In this document: piece after piece, positions 1-6,974 of the stretch
Layout of the letters: each line of letters begins with the position of its first letter
Numbering within the stretch: the stretch's first letter is position 1
Assembly (NCBI GenBank): GCA_050010455.1
Contig: JBEKLA010000143.1
Coordinates: forward strand, 1 to 10,231
DNA length: 10,231 nucleotides
Direction of reading: 5' to 3'
Source of the DNA: DATJOQ01 sp050010455
GTDB lineage: Bacteria; Desulfobacterota; Binatia; Binatales; Binataceae
The notes under the pieces: model-generated
What the model was told of the DNA's origin: nothing
Database searches by the model: none
What the model saw: the letters and a program-made list of their open reading frames with translations, nothing else
Program-made: the position numbers and the translations under genes

Positions 1-147
1 CATCTCGGTCTCGCCGATTCGGCCGCGGTAGTAAACGTCGGAGGGCGGGCCGAAGGGCGTGCTGTGTTCGATCTGCTCAGCCCCTTCGAGCGCGTCCATC
101 TTGTAGAAGCCGCTGCCCCCAATAATGCCCAATACCGGTCTAGCCAT
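1..147 (-). CDS. mtnP: 5'-methylthioadenosine / purine nucleoside phosphorylase, N-terminal part (cut by window edge)
   Basis: The first 49 codons are present; the rest lies beyond the left edge. The start is the ATG at 147-145. Residues 7-15 read GIIGGSGFY, the phosphate-binding opening of the MTAP/PNP family, and residues 30-37 read TPFGPPSD, the second conserved block of that family. Such enzymes cleave 5'-methylthioadenosine (or related purine nucleosides) with phosphate, giving adenine and 5-methylthioribose-1-phosphate in the cytoplasm. The start codon lies inside the 3' end of rlmN, an 8-bp overlap that suggests translational coupling; I see only a weak ribosome binding site. The part that fixes substrate choice (MTA, 5'-deoxyadenosine, inosine or guanosine) is missing, so the family is firm but the exact substrate is not. 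Confidence 0.85.
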   Translation of the reverse strand, partial: MARPVLGIIGGSGFYKMDALEGAEQIEHSTPFGPPSDVYYRGRIGETEM

Positions 148-1324
148 CTGTGATGCCTGTCTTGCCTACACGCGGAGGAATCTGAACCGTTTCCGTCTCG
201 CTGCGGCAGTCGACGCCAACGGTTTCAACGCTCAAATCGCTCGGCAATGTGTGAAATACCATCTCCTGCCGCAGTTGACCGCAAGCTGCTGCGATGTCGC
301 GTCCGCGGCTCTCGCGAATCGTAGCGGTCAAGTTACCCTGATGGAGGATCGCTTGAAAGGCTTCGATCGAGCATCGCGGGCTGCTTTCGAAAGCGGCGCC
401 CTCGAAGGGGTTGAAGCAGATGAGATTCACCTTCGCGCGCAACGGCGCCATCAACTTCACCAACCGGGCCGCGTCGGCCGGCGAGTCGTTGACGCCCCGA
501 AGCATCACGTACTCGAACGTAATCCTGCGCCGGCGCGCCAGCGGCAAGCGGCGGCAAGTTTCGATCAGCAGTTCGAGCGGATAGCGACGCGTAATCGGCG
601 CTATCTGCTCACGCTGTTCGTTGGTAGTAGCGGACAATGAAACCGCCAGATTAACCGCGGTGTCGTTGAGCAGCCGCTCCATCATCGGCACCAGGCCGAC
701 GGTCGAGACCGTGATGCGGCGCGGCGAGATTCCCATCCCCCACTCTGCCGTCATGATCGCGATCGCCCGGCGCAGCCGCTGATAATTCGCCAGCGGCTCG
801 CCCATCCCCATGAACACGTAGTTGGTCAACTCTTCGCCGCTACCGAGCTCGCGCTGCGCGGCGAATACCTGGCCAACTATCTCAGCCGCTTCCAGGTTGC
901 GCCGGAGCCCCATCAGGGCGGTTGCGCAGAACGCGCATTCCATCGCGCATCCCACCTGGCTCGAGATGCACAGCGTTACGCGATCATTCGCCGGGATGAT
1001 AACGCTTTCGATCGCTTCGCCGTCATTGAGGCGAAGCAGCAGCTTGCGCGTGCCGTCGGCCGAGCGGGCAACGTACTCGGTATCTGCCGAGCCGATCGCA
1101 AAGTCCGTTTCGAGATGCGCACGCAGCGCGGCGGGAAGGTTCGTCATTTGGGCGAAAGATTCTACTTGCTGTCGGTAAAGCCATTTGCTCACCTGGTGCG
1201 CGCGAAACTCGCGCTCACCCGCGGCCGCGACGATTTGCTCGATTTCAGCTATCAGCAGGCCGCGGATATCCCGGCGAGACGATGCTCCAGAGGTACACGA
1301 ATCATGCTGCAGGTGCTGCTGCAC
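140..1324 (-). CDS. rlmN: Dual-specificity 23S rRNA (A2503-C2) / tRNA (A37-C2) methyltransferase RlmN, radical SAM
   Basis: This 394-residue protein matches RlmN in length and order of motifs. The radical-SAM cluster motif is CAMECAFC, with cysteines 126, 130 and 133. The two catalytic cysteines of the ping-pong methyl transfer are C119 (in TLCISSQVGC) and C348 (in AACGQL). The GMGEPLAN block near residue 173 and the EYVMLRGVND block near 271 are also typical. It adds a methyl group to C2 of adenosine 2503 in 23S rRNA, and in E. coli also to A37 of some tRNAs, using two SAM per turnover and releasing 5'-deoxyadenosine and S-adenosylhomocysteine. The start used is GTG at 1324; there is no in-frame ATG until residue 60, and residues 1 to about 18 look like a nonconserved leader, so a slightly later non-ATG start is possible. 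About 40 nonconserved residues follow the GQLR motif. It sits 118 bp downstream of ndk and overlaps mtnP. Confidence 0.95.
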   Translation of the reverse strand: MQQHLQHDSCTSGASSRRDIRGLLIAEIEQIVAAAGEREFRAHQVSKWLYRQQVESFAQMTNLPAALRAHLETDFAIGSADTEYVARSADGTRKLLLRLNDGEAIESVIIPANDRVTLCISSQVGCAMECAFCATALMGLRRNLEAAEIVGQVFAAQRELGSGEELTNYVFMGMGEPLANYQRLRRAIAIMTAEWGMGISPRRITVSTVGLVPMMERLLNDTAVNLAVSLSATTNEQREQIAPITRRYPLELLIETCRRLPLARRRRITFEYVMLRGVNDSPADAARLVKLMAPLRAKVNLICFNPFEGAAFESSPRCSIEAFQAILHQGNLTATIRESRGRDIAAACGQLRQEMVFHTLPSDLSVETVGVDCRSETETVQIPPRVGKTGITDG

Positions 1325-1442
1325 GTCTTTATTCTAGACGAAACGCGCCGGTGAAATCAGGACTTTCGCCCAAGCGCAAGCGGCCTTCCGGTTTCGCCCA
1401 GACCACAGCCGGGGCCGGTTTGATCTTACCGCCAGGCGCCGA

Positions 1443-1859
1443 TCAGCGAACGATCTCCATCTCGCTGAAGAAGAACGCGATCTCGTTCGCGGCGGTCGCG
1501 GGCGCATCCGAGCCATGCACCGCGTTCTTTTCGATATCTTGACCAAACTGTTTGCGGATCGTGCCGGCCGCCGCCTTGCCCGGATCGGTCGCGCCCATCA
1601 GCTCGCGCCATCGCTCGATCGCGCGCTCTCCGCTCAGCACCATCACGATTACCGGCCCGGACGACATGTACTGGCATAGCGCCCCGTAGAACGGCCGCGC
1701 TTTGTGCACTTCGTAGAACTTTTCGACCTGGCGCCCGCTCAGATGCATCATCTTGAGCGCGCAGACGGTCAAACCGGAGGCCTCGATCTGCTTGATGATA
1801 TCGCCACTCAGCTTGCGCGCGAACGCGTCAGGCTTGATTATCCCTAAGGTTCGTTCCAT
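1443..1859 (-). CDS. ndk: Nucleoside diphosphate kinase
   Basis: The 138-residue product has the normal length of a bacterial Ndk. It begins with the family signature around IIKPDA (K9) and has the active-site motif NAVHGSDA, in which H115 is the residue that is transiently phosphorylated. The enzyme moves the gamma phosphate from one nucleoside triphosphate to another nucleoside diphosphate, balancing the cellular NTP and dNTP pools. It starts at ATG 1859 with a modest GGCGGA ribosome binding site (1864-1869), only 26 bp after sucD, so it very probably shares the sucCD transcript. That placement fits a role in converting GTP made by succinyl-CoA synthetase to ATP, although the nucleotide preference of SucCD cannot be read here. 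A 5-bp hairpin (1874-1886) sits at the sucD stop. Confidence 0.96.
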   Translation of the reverse strand: MERTLGIIKPDAFARKLSGDIIKQIEASGLTVCALKMMHLSGRQVEKFYEVHKARPFYGALCQYMSSGPVIVMVLSGERAIERWRELMGATDPGKAAAGTIRKQFGQDIEKNAVHGSDAPATAANEIAFFFSEMEIVR

Positions 1860-1885
1860 AGATTCCGCCAGTCAGGCCGAGGGCC

Positions 1886-2764
1886 TTACTTGCGCGCCCC
1901 CATCACAGCCTGCATCGTCGAGCCCAATTCAGCCGGGCTCGCCGCTACCGTGATGCCGGCCGCCTTCAACGCCGCGATCTTGTCGGCCGCGCCGCCGCGC
2001 CCGCCCGAGATTATCGCGCCCGCGTGGCCCATCCGCCGCCCTTTCGGCGCGGTCTGACCAGCGATGAACGCCACCACCGGCTTCTTGAAGTTCTCTTTGA
2101 TGTAAACCGCGGCTTCTTCTTCGGCCGTGCCGCCGATCTCGCCGATCATAATCACCGCCGAGGTCGCCGGATCTTCATTGAACAGCTTGAGCGCGTCGAT
2201 GTGACCCGTTCCGATAATCGGGTCGCCGCCGATACCAAGGCAGGTCGACTGTCCGATGCCGAGCAGGGTCAACTGATGGACCGCCTCGTAGGTGAGCGTG
2301 CCCGAGCGCGAAACTACCCCAACCGGCCCCGGCGTATGGATGTAGCCGGGCATGATTCCGATCTTGCACTCGCCGGGCGTGATCACGCCGGGGCAATTCG
2401 GCCCGACCAGGCGCGTGGGACGGCCGCGCAAATAGCGCTTGACTTTTACCATGTCGAGCACGGGGATGCCCTCGGTGATGCAAATCACCAGTTCGATGCC
2501 CGCTGCGGCTGCTTCCATAATCGCGTCGGCCGCGAACGCGGGCGGAACATAGATCACGCTGGCGTTCGCGCCGGTCGCTTTGCGCGCCTGTTCGACGGTA
2601 TCGAAAATCGGAATGCCTTCGAAATCGCTTCCACCCTTGCCGGGAACCACGCCGCCCACCATCTGCGTGCCGTATTCTTTGCAGGTACGCGTATGGAACT
2701 GCCCGGTCGCTCCGGTGATACCTTGGGTGAGCACGCGGGTGTTTTTATTTACCAGGATACTCAT
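1886..2764 (-). CDS. sucD: Succinyl-CoA synthetase, alpha subunit
   Basis: The product has 292 residues, close to the E. coli subunit. The CoA-binding Rossmann part starts with GITGATGQFH at residues 15-24. GPNCPG at 121-126 and SRSGTLTYE at 152-160 are conserved SucD blocks. The phosphohistidine is H247 in RRMGHAGAI. With SucC it converts succinyl-CoA, phosphate and ADP or GDP to succinate, CoA and ATP or GTP, the only substrate-level phosphorylation of the TCA cycle. The start is ATG 2764, preceded by a good GGAGAAGG ribosome binding site. The gap to sucC is 32 bp, the usual operon arrangement with beta before alpha. Nothing looks truncated or altered. Confidence 0.97.
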   Translation of the reverse strand: MSILVNKNTRVLTQGITGATGQFHTRTCKEYGTQMVGGVVPGKGGSDFEGIPIFDTVEQARKATGANASVIYVPPAFAADAIMEAAAAGIELVICITEGIPVLDMVKVKRYLRGRPTRLVGPNCPGVITPGECKIGIMPGYIHTPGPVGVVSRSGTLTYEAVHQLTLLGIGQSTCLGIGGDPIIGTGHIDALKLFNEDPATSAVIMIGEIGGTAEEEAAVYIKENFKKPVVAFIAGQTAPKGRRMGHAGAIISGGRGGAADKIAALKAAGITVAASPAELGSTMQAVMGARK

Positions 2765-2796
2765 CGCTGCTTGCCTTCTCCGATCGATGTAATCAG

Positions 2797-3960
2797 TTAC
2801 TTGCCAATCGCCTGGACGACCCGGCGGGCGGCGTCTGCCATGTCGCTGGCCGCGATCACTGCGAGGCCGGACTCCTTGAGAATCTGTCGGCCGCGATCGA
2901 CGTTAGTGCCTTCCATCCTGACTACCAAAGGCACGTTGAGTTTCACCTGCCGCGCGGCCTCCACCACTCCCTGGGCGAGAACGTCGCACTGCATGATGCC
3001 GCCGAAGATGTTAATCAGGACGCCCTTAACCCGTGGGTCGGAGAGCAGTATTCTGAACGCCGCCGCCACTTTTTCCGTGTTCGCGCCACCGCCGACGTCG
3101 AGGAAGTTGGCCGGCTCGGCGCCATAGTACTTGACGATATCCATCGTCGCCATCGCCAGGCCCGCGCCGTTGACCATGCATCCGATGTTGCCGTCGAGGT
3201 GCACGTAGCTCAGATCGTACTTGGCGGCCTCGGTTTCGTTGGCGTCTTCTTCGTTGGGATCGCGCAGTTCGCGGATCTCGGGGCGTCGGAACAGGCCGTT
3301 GTCGTCGAACGACATCTTGGCGTCGAGGCATATGACCTGTTCGTCGGCGGTCACTACCAACGGATTGACTTCAACCAGCGACGCGTCGGTACCCAGAAAC
3401 GCGTTGTAGAGCGCCGGCAGCAGATTCGTGAACTGGCCGACGGTCTTGCCCTTAAGGCCCAGCGCGAACGCGATCTTTCGCGCCTGAAAGCCTGCCAGGC
3501 CGATCGCCGGATCGATCGGTTCGGCGAAGATGCGCTCGGGCGTCTTGGCCGCGACCTCTTCGATATCCATCCCGCCTTCAGTGCTGGCGATGATCGCGAC
3601 CGATTCGGCTTTGCGATCGACCACCAGCGCGAGGTAGAGCTCGCGCGCCACCTGGCTTGCCTGTTCGACGTAGATGCGCCGCACCACGCGTCCCTGCGGT
3701 CCGGTCTGATGGGTCACGAGCGGCTTGCCGAGCAATTTGGCGGCGAACTCGCGCGCCTCGTCGGCACTGCGCACCAGCTTCACGCCGCCCGCCTTGCCGC
3801 GTCCACCGGCGTGAATCTGAGCCTTCGCCACCGCAACAGGCTGCCCGAGCGCGGTAAACGCCTGAGCGGCCTCGTCCGGAGTGGTTGCCACTTGGCCTTT
3901 GGGTACCGGCGCGCCGAAACGCGCAAGAATCTGCTTGGCCTGATACTCATGGATATTCAT
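2797..3960 (-). CDS. sucC: Succinyl-CoA synthetase, beta subunit
   Basis: The 387-residue product is full length for the family. The N-terminal ATP-grasp domain opens with MNIHEYQAKQIL and carries K46 followed by IHAGGRGKAGG (49-59), the nucleotide-binding part. EVNPLVVT and DAKMSFDDNG in the middle are the metal-binding and family signature region, and the C-terminal flavodoxin-like domain has the GGIMQCDVLAQG power-helix motif that faces the SucD phosphohistidine. It binds the nucleotide and succinate sides of the reaction. The sequence alone does not tell whether ADP or GDP is preferred. The start is ATG 3960 with TGAGGA upstream. A TATAAT box 35-40 bp upstream of the start suggests that sucC can begin its own transcript as well as be read from sdhB. 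Confidence 0.97.
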   Translation of the reverse strand: MNIHEYQAKQILARFGAPVPKGQVATTPDEAAQAFTALGQPVAVAKAQIHAGGRGKAGGVKLVRSADEAREFAAKLLGKPLVTHQTGPQGRVVRRIYVEQASQVARELYLALVVDRKAESVAIIASTEGGMDIEEVAAKTPERIFAEPIDPAIGLAGFQARKIAFALGLKGKTVGQFTNLLPALYNAFLGTDASLVEVNPLVVTADEQVICLDAKMSFDDNGLFRRPEIRELRDPNEEDANETEAAKYDLSYVHLDGNIGCMVNGAGLAMATMDIVKYYGAEPANFLDVGGGANTEKVAAAFRILLSDPRVKGVLINIFGGIMQCDVLAQGVVEAARQVKLNVPLVVRMEGTNVDRGRQILKESGLAVIAASDMADAARRVVQAIGK

Positions 3961-3994
3961 AGTTATTCCTCAGCGCCACGCGGCGCGGAGCCGC

Positions 3995-4000
3995 ATTATA
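3995..4000 (-). promoter_or_regulatory. Candidate -10 box for sucCD(-ndk)
   Basis: The minus strand reads TATAAT here, a perfect -10 hexamer, 34 bp before the sucC ATG, in the 131-bp gap after sdhB. The hexamer 17 bp further upstream (CGCGAC, 4018-4023) is a poor -35. Between the box and the start codon lies a small GC hairpin (GCGGC / GCCGC). The call rests on one box in a GC-rich background, so it is a moderate-to-weak promoter prediction. Confidence 0.4.
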
Positions 4001-4022
4001 ATAGGAAACCCCTGATCGTCGC

Positions 4023-4051
4023 GACCGGCGGACGAAACTACCCGGCCGGTC
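4023..4051. repeat. 7-bp inverted repeat between sdhB and sucC
   Basis: GACCGGC at 4023-4029 pairs with GCCGGTC at 4045-4051 around a 15-nt loop. It lies 41 bp beyond the sdhB stop and next to the weak -35 position of the sucC promoter candidate. No run of T follows on the minus strand, so it is not a classical terminator. It could be an operator or an mRNA structure between the sdh and suc cistrons; chance is possible at this GC content. Confidence 0.3.
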
Positions 4052-4091
4052 ACGAGCTGCGGCGAAGGTTTCGCGCCAATCCTGGTCCGCC

Positions 4092-4841
4092 CTACTTCCA
4101 GAAAATGTCACGCAGCCATTTCAGCGAAACCTGCCGGCCCACGTCCGCGATCGCGGTAGTAAGCGGAATCTCCTTCGGGCAGACTTCGACGCAGTTCTGC
4201 GCGTTGCCGCAATCCGCCACGCCGCCCTCCCCCATCATCGCCTCCAGCCGCTCGTCCTGATGCATCGCGCCGGTCGGATGCTTGCCCATCAGATAGACCT
4301 GCCCGATCACGGCCGCGCCCATGAACTTGGAATGCGGGTTGACCTGGGGACACGCCTCCAGACAACAGCCGCAAGTCATGCATCGCGAGAACAGGTAGGA
4401 GATCTCCTGTACCTCGGAGCGGATACGCGGCCCCGGACCGAGGTCGTAGGTGCCGTCGATCGCGATCCAATTGTGGGCCTTCTTCAGCGACTCGAACATC
4501 GACGACCGATCGACCCACAGGTCGCGGATGAGCGGAAACTTCGACATCGGCTCGAGCGTAATCGGCTGGGGCAGATTGTCCGCCAACGCGGTACAAGCCT
4601 GGCGCACGCGGCCGTTGATCACCATCGTGCAGGCGCCGCACACCTCTTCCAAGCAGTTGGATTCCCAAGTCACCGGCGTGGTCGCCTTGCCCTTCCGATT
4701 GACGGGATTGCGCCGGATCTCCATCAGCAACGAGATCACGTTGTGATGGGCCTTATAGGGAATCTCGAACTCTTCCCAATAGGGCTCGACGCTGGCGCTC
4801 TCTCGCCGCCTGATTCTCAATAAGATCGTACGCTCAGGCAC
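4092..4841 (-). CDS. sdhB: Succinate dehydrogenase iron-sulfur subunit
   Basis: The 249-residue protein has all cluster ligands. C63, C68, C71 and C83 (NCLEEVCGAC ... QAC) hold the [2Fe-2S] centre in the ferredoxin-like N-terminal domain. C154, C157, C160 and C164 (CMTCGCCLEACP) together with C217 and C221 (NCVEVCPKEIPL) hold the [4Fe-4S] and [3Fe-4S] centres. It carries electrons from the SdhA flavin to the quinone site at the membrane anchor. The overall wording, such as GNAQNCVEVCPKEIPLT, resembles Bacillus-type SdhB more than the E. coli protein. Translation starts at GTG 4841, inside the end of sdhA (8-bp overlap), behind a near-perfect AAGGAGG site at 4848-4854, so the two subunits should be made in step. 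Confidence 0.97.
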   Translation of the reverse strand: MPERTILLRIRRRESASVEPYWEEFEIPYKAHHNVISLLMEIRRNPVNRKGKATTPVTWESNCLEEVCGACTMVINGRVRQACTALADNLPQPITLEPMSKFPLIRDLWVDRSSMFESLKKAHNWIAIDGTYDLGPGPRIRSEVQEISYLFSRCMTCGCCLEACPQVNPHSKFMGAAVIGQVYLMGKHPTGAMHQDERLEAMMGEGGVADCGNAQNCVEVCPKEIPLTTAIADVGRQVSLKWLRDIFWK

Positions 4842-6618
4842 TGGCGGCCTCCTTTTGCGCTTGGGCCGGTGTGCCGGTCGTCTCGTCCTTCTCGACGTCG
4901 TAGCGGCGGGGCCGGGGTTTGAGCAGGCTGACGTCGACCGGCTCGAAGCTGAAGCGCGGACCGTCGGAGGTCCAGTGCGCCAGCGTGCTCTTGAGCCAGT
5001 TCTGATCGTCGCGTTCGGGATAGTCAGGCTTGTAATGGGCGCCGCGCGATTCGTCGCGGTTGAGCGCGCCGATCGTGATCGCCCGCGCCAGCTCCAGCAT
5101 ATTCCAGAACTGGCGCACGAACAGCGCTTCCTGATTGGCCCACTTGCCGCGATCGTTCAGGCCGACCCGGCCCCAGCGATCCTTGATCTCCAGGATCTTG
5201 TTGTCGGTGGCCTTGAGCTTGTCGTTGACGCGCACCACGGTGACGTTCTCGGTCATGATGTCGCCGAGGTCGCGCCACAGCGAGAACACATTTTCCGGCC
5301 CGCTCATCTTGAAGATCTTGTCGAAGCCCTCGCGCTGGCGCGCCGTCTCCTGCTCGTAGATCTTCGGCGATCCGCCATTCTTGTGCGACTTGGCGTACTC
5401 GGCCATCGCCGGCCCGCCGACCTGTCCGGCGTATACGCACGACAGCAGCGAATTCGCCCCCAGCCGGTTCGCGCCGTGATACTGGAAATCGCATTCGCCC
5501 GAGGCGAACAGTCCCGGAATATTGGTGTGCTGCGAATAATCGACCCACAGCCCGCCCATCGAATAGTGCATCGAGGGGAAGATCTTCATCGGCACCTTGC
5601 GCGGATCCTGGCCGACGAACTTCTCGTAGATTTCGAGCACCCCGGCGACCTTCTTGTTCAGGATTTCCGGGTCGATGTGGCTTACGTCGAGATAGACCAG
5701 CGGCTGGCCGTCGACGCCGAGCTTCATTTCGTAGACGACCTTATGGATCGCGCGCGTGGCGATGTCGCGCGGCACCAGGTTGCCGTAGGCCGGATACATC
5801 TCTTCGAGGAAGTACCACGGCTTGCCGTCGCGATAGGTCCACACCCGTCCGCCCTCGCCGCGAATCGATTCCGAAATCAGGCGATTCTTGTCCTGGCCCG
5901 GAATCGCGGTGGGATGGACCTGGATGAACTCGCCGTTGCCGTAGGTCGCGCCCTGCTGGTAGAGCGCGGAGACCGCGGAACCGGTATTGACCAGCGATTG
6001 GGTCGAGCGGCCATAGATCAGCCCCGGACCGCCGGTCGCGATCATCACGCTGTCCGCCGGGAAGCTCCGCAGTTCGAGCGTGCGCGTGTCGATCGCGCAA
6101 ATCCCGCGGCACGCGCCGCCCTCGTCCTGCACGATGCTGAGCATTTCCCAGGCTTCGTATTTCTTCACCAGGCCGGCGCTCTCGTGGCGCCGCACCTGTT
6201 CGTCGAGCGCGTAAAGCAGTTGCTGCCCGGTGGTCGCGCCCGCGAACGCGGTGCGATGATGCTTGGTGCCGCCGAAACGGCGGAAGTCGAGCAGGCCCTC
6301 GGGGGTCCGATTGAACATCACCCCCATCCGGTCGAACAGGTAGATGATCGCTGGCGCCGCTTCGCACATCCCCTTGACCGGCGGCTGATGGGCGAGAAAG
6401 TCGCCGCCGTAGATCGAGTCGTCAAAGTGAATCCACGGCGAATCGCCTTCGCCCTTGGTGTTCACCGCGCCGTTGATTCCGCCTTGCGCGCACACCGAAT
6501 GCGAGCGCTTGACTGGAACCACCGAGAACAGGTCGATCATCTCGCCCGCCTCGGCCAGCTTAATCGCGGTGGTGAGGCCGGCAAGCCCGCCTCCCACGAT
6601 AATGTGATGTCCTGGCAT
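4834..6618 (-). CDS. sdhA: Succinate dehydrogenase flavoprotein subunit
   Basis: The 594-residue product is the catalytic subunit. The dinucleotide-binding motif is GGGLAGL at residues 9-15. H40 in KRSHSVCAQGGINGA is the histidine that holds FAD covalently. The dicarboxylate site residues are H235 (VHPTAIPG), R284 (VPRDIATRAI), H351 (SMHYSMGGL) and R385 (ANRLGANSLL). It oxidises succinate to fumarate at the cytoplasmic face. These motifs follow the Bacillus/epsilon-delta pattern rather than the E. coli pattern. It starts at ATG 6618 after a strong AGAGGAG site (6625-6631). A 356-bp spacer containing a repeat element separates it from sdhC, unusual for subunits that are normally adjacent. It overlaps sdhB by 8 bp. 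Confidence 0.97.
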   Translation of the reverse strand: MPGHHIIVGGGLAGLTTAIKLAEAGEMIDLFSVVPVKRSHSVCAQGGINGAVNTKGEGDSPWIHFDDSIYGGDFLAHQPPVKGMCEAAPAIIYLFDRMGVMFNRTPEGLLDFRRFGGTKHHRTAFAGATTGQQLLYALDEQVRRHESAGLVKKYEAWEMLSIVQDEGGACRGICAIDTRTLELRSFPADSVMIATGGPGLIYGRSTQSLVNTGSAVSALYQQGATYGNGEFIQVHPTAIPGQDKNRLISESIRGEGGRVWTYRDGKPWYFLEEMYPAYGNLVPRDIATRAIHKVVYEMKLGVDGQPLVYLDVSHIDPEILNKKVAGVLEIYEKFVGQDPRKVPMKIFPSMHYSMGGLWVDYSQHTNIPGLFASGECDFQYHGANRLGANSLLSCVYAGQVGGPAMAEYAKSHKNGGSPKIYEQETARQREGFDKIFKMSGPENVFSLWRDLGDIMTENVTVVRVNDKLKATDNKILEIKDRWGRVGLNDRGKWANQEALFVRQFWNMLELARAITIGALNRDESRGAHYKPDYPERDDQNWLKSTLAHWTSDGPRFSFEPVDVSLLKPRPRRYDVEKDETTGTPAQAQKEAASA

Positions 6619-6710
6619 GCGTAACTCCTCTAGCGGGGGGCTAAGAAACGGTTACGATTAATCATCACTACGACGGCTCTCTCAACACCTCGCGTACTTT
6701 TGTCCCTTGC

Positions 6711-6925
6711 GTCATCCTGAGCGCCGGCTGCCGGCGCGAAGGATCTCGCGCGGTCCTCCGCGCGTAATCCACCCTTGCGGGATTTTGCCTGTGAGTCAGC
6801 GCGAGCTTCCCGCTCCTGGTCCATCCCTTGAGCTGGCGCTCGCGCGCGGCCATCTCCGCCGACCTGGCGACACCGCCTAAGCGCGCGGAGGACCGCGCGA
6901 GATCCTTCACTTCGTTCAGGATGAC
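6711..6925. repeat. Nested inverted-repeat (MITE-like) element between sdhC and sdhA
   Basis: Two arms face each other around a 117-bp core. The inner 27 bp of the arms are perfectly complementary (6738-6764 with 6882-6908), and the outer 10 bp are too (GTCATCCTGA 6711-6720 with 6916-6925). Each arm contains its own hairpin, CGCGCGG-TCCT-CCGCGCG (6747-6764; mirrored at 6882-6899). The core has a further 8-bp pair, GCGCGAGC 6799-6806 with GCTCGCGC 6838-6845. The arm begins CATCCTGA and continues GAAGGATCT, a string I recall as a very common dispersed repeat in soil bacteria and metagenomes. No transposase is present and I found no flanking target duplication. In the sdh transcript it would fold into a long hairpin between two cistrons. 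The short reading frames across it are translations of the repeat, not genes. Confidence 0.8.
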
Positions 6926-6974
6926 GGAGCATGCCGGTGCTGGACACTTGTAAGTCAATGTATAACCCAGCCCG

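Noticed and set aside
1325..1442. Possible terminator or promoter between ndk and rlmN
   Set aside because: Only short GC-rich self-complementarity and a TAGAAT-like string very close to the rlmN start are present; neither is distinguishable from background.
4855..6624. Long plus-strand open frame of 589 codons opposite sdhA
   Set aside because: It is antisense to a full-length, motif-complete sdhA and has a composition typical of the opposite frame of GC-rich genes. The same applies to other long antisense frames over sucCD and mdh.
6657..6685. Possible promoter for sdhAB on the minus strand (TTGAGA, 17 bp, ATTAAT)
   Set aside because: The -10 lacks the near-invariant A at its second position; spacing is right but the evidence is too weak to list as a feature.
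6630..6958. Two overlapping minus-strand reading frames of about 100 residues in the sdhC-sdhA spacer
   Set aside because: They translate the inverted-repeat arms (peptides such as HPERSEGS and ILNEVKDLA, which I recall as recurrent repeat-derived strings) and have no family features or ribosome binding site.
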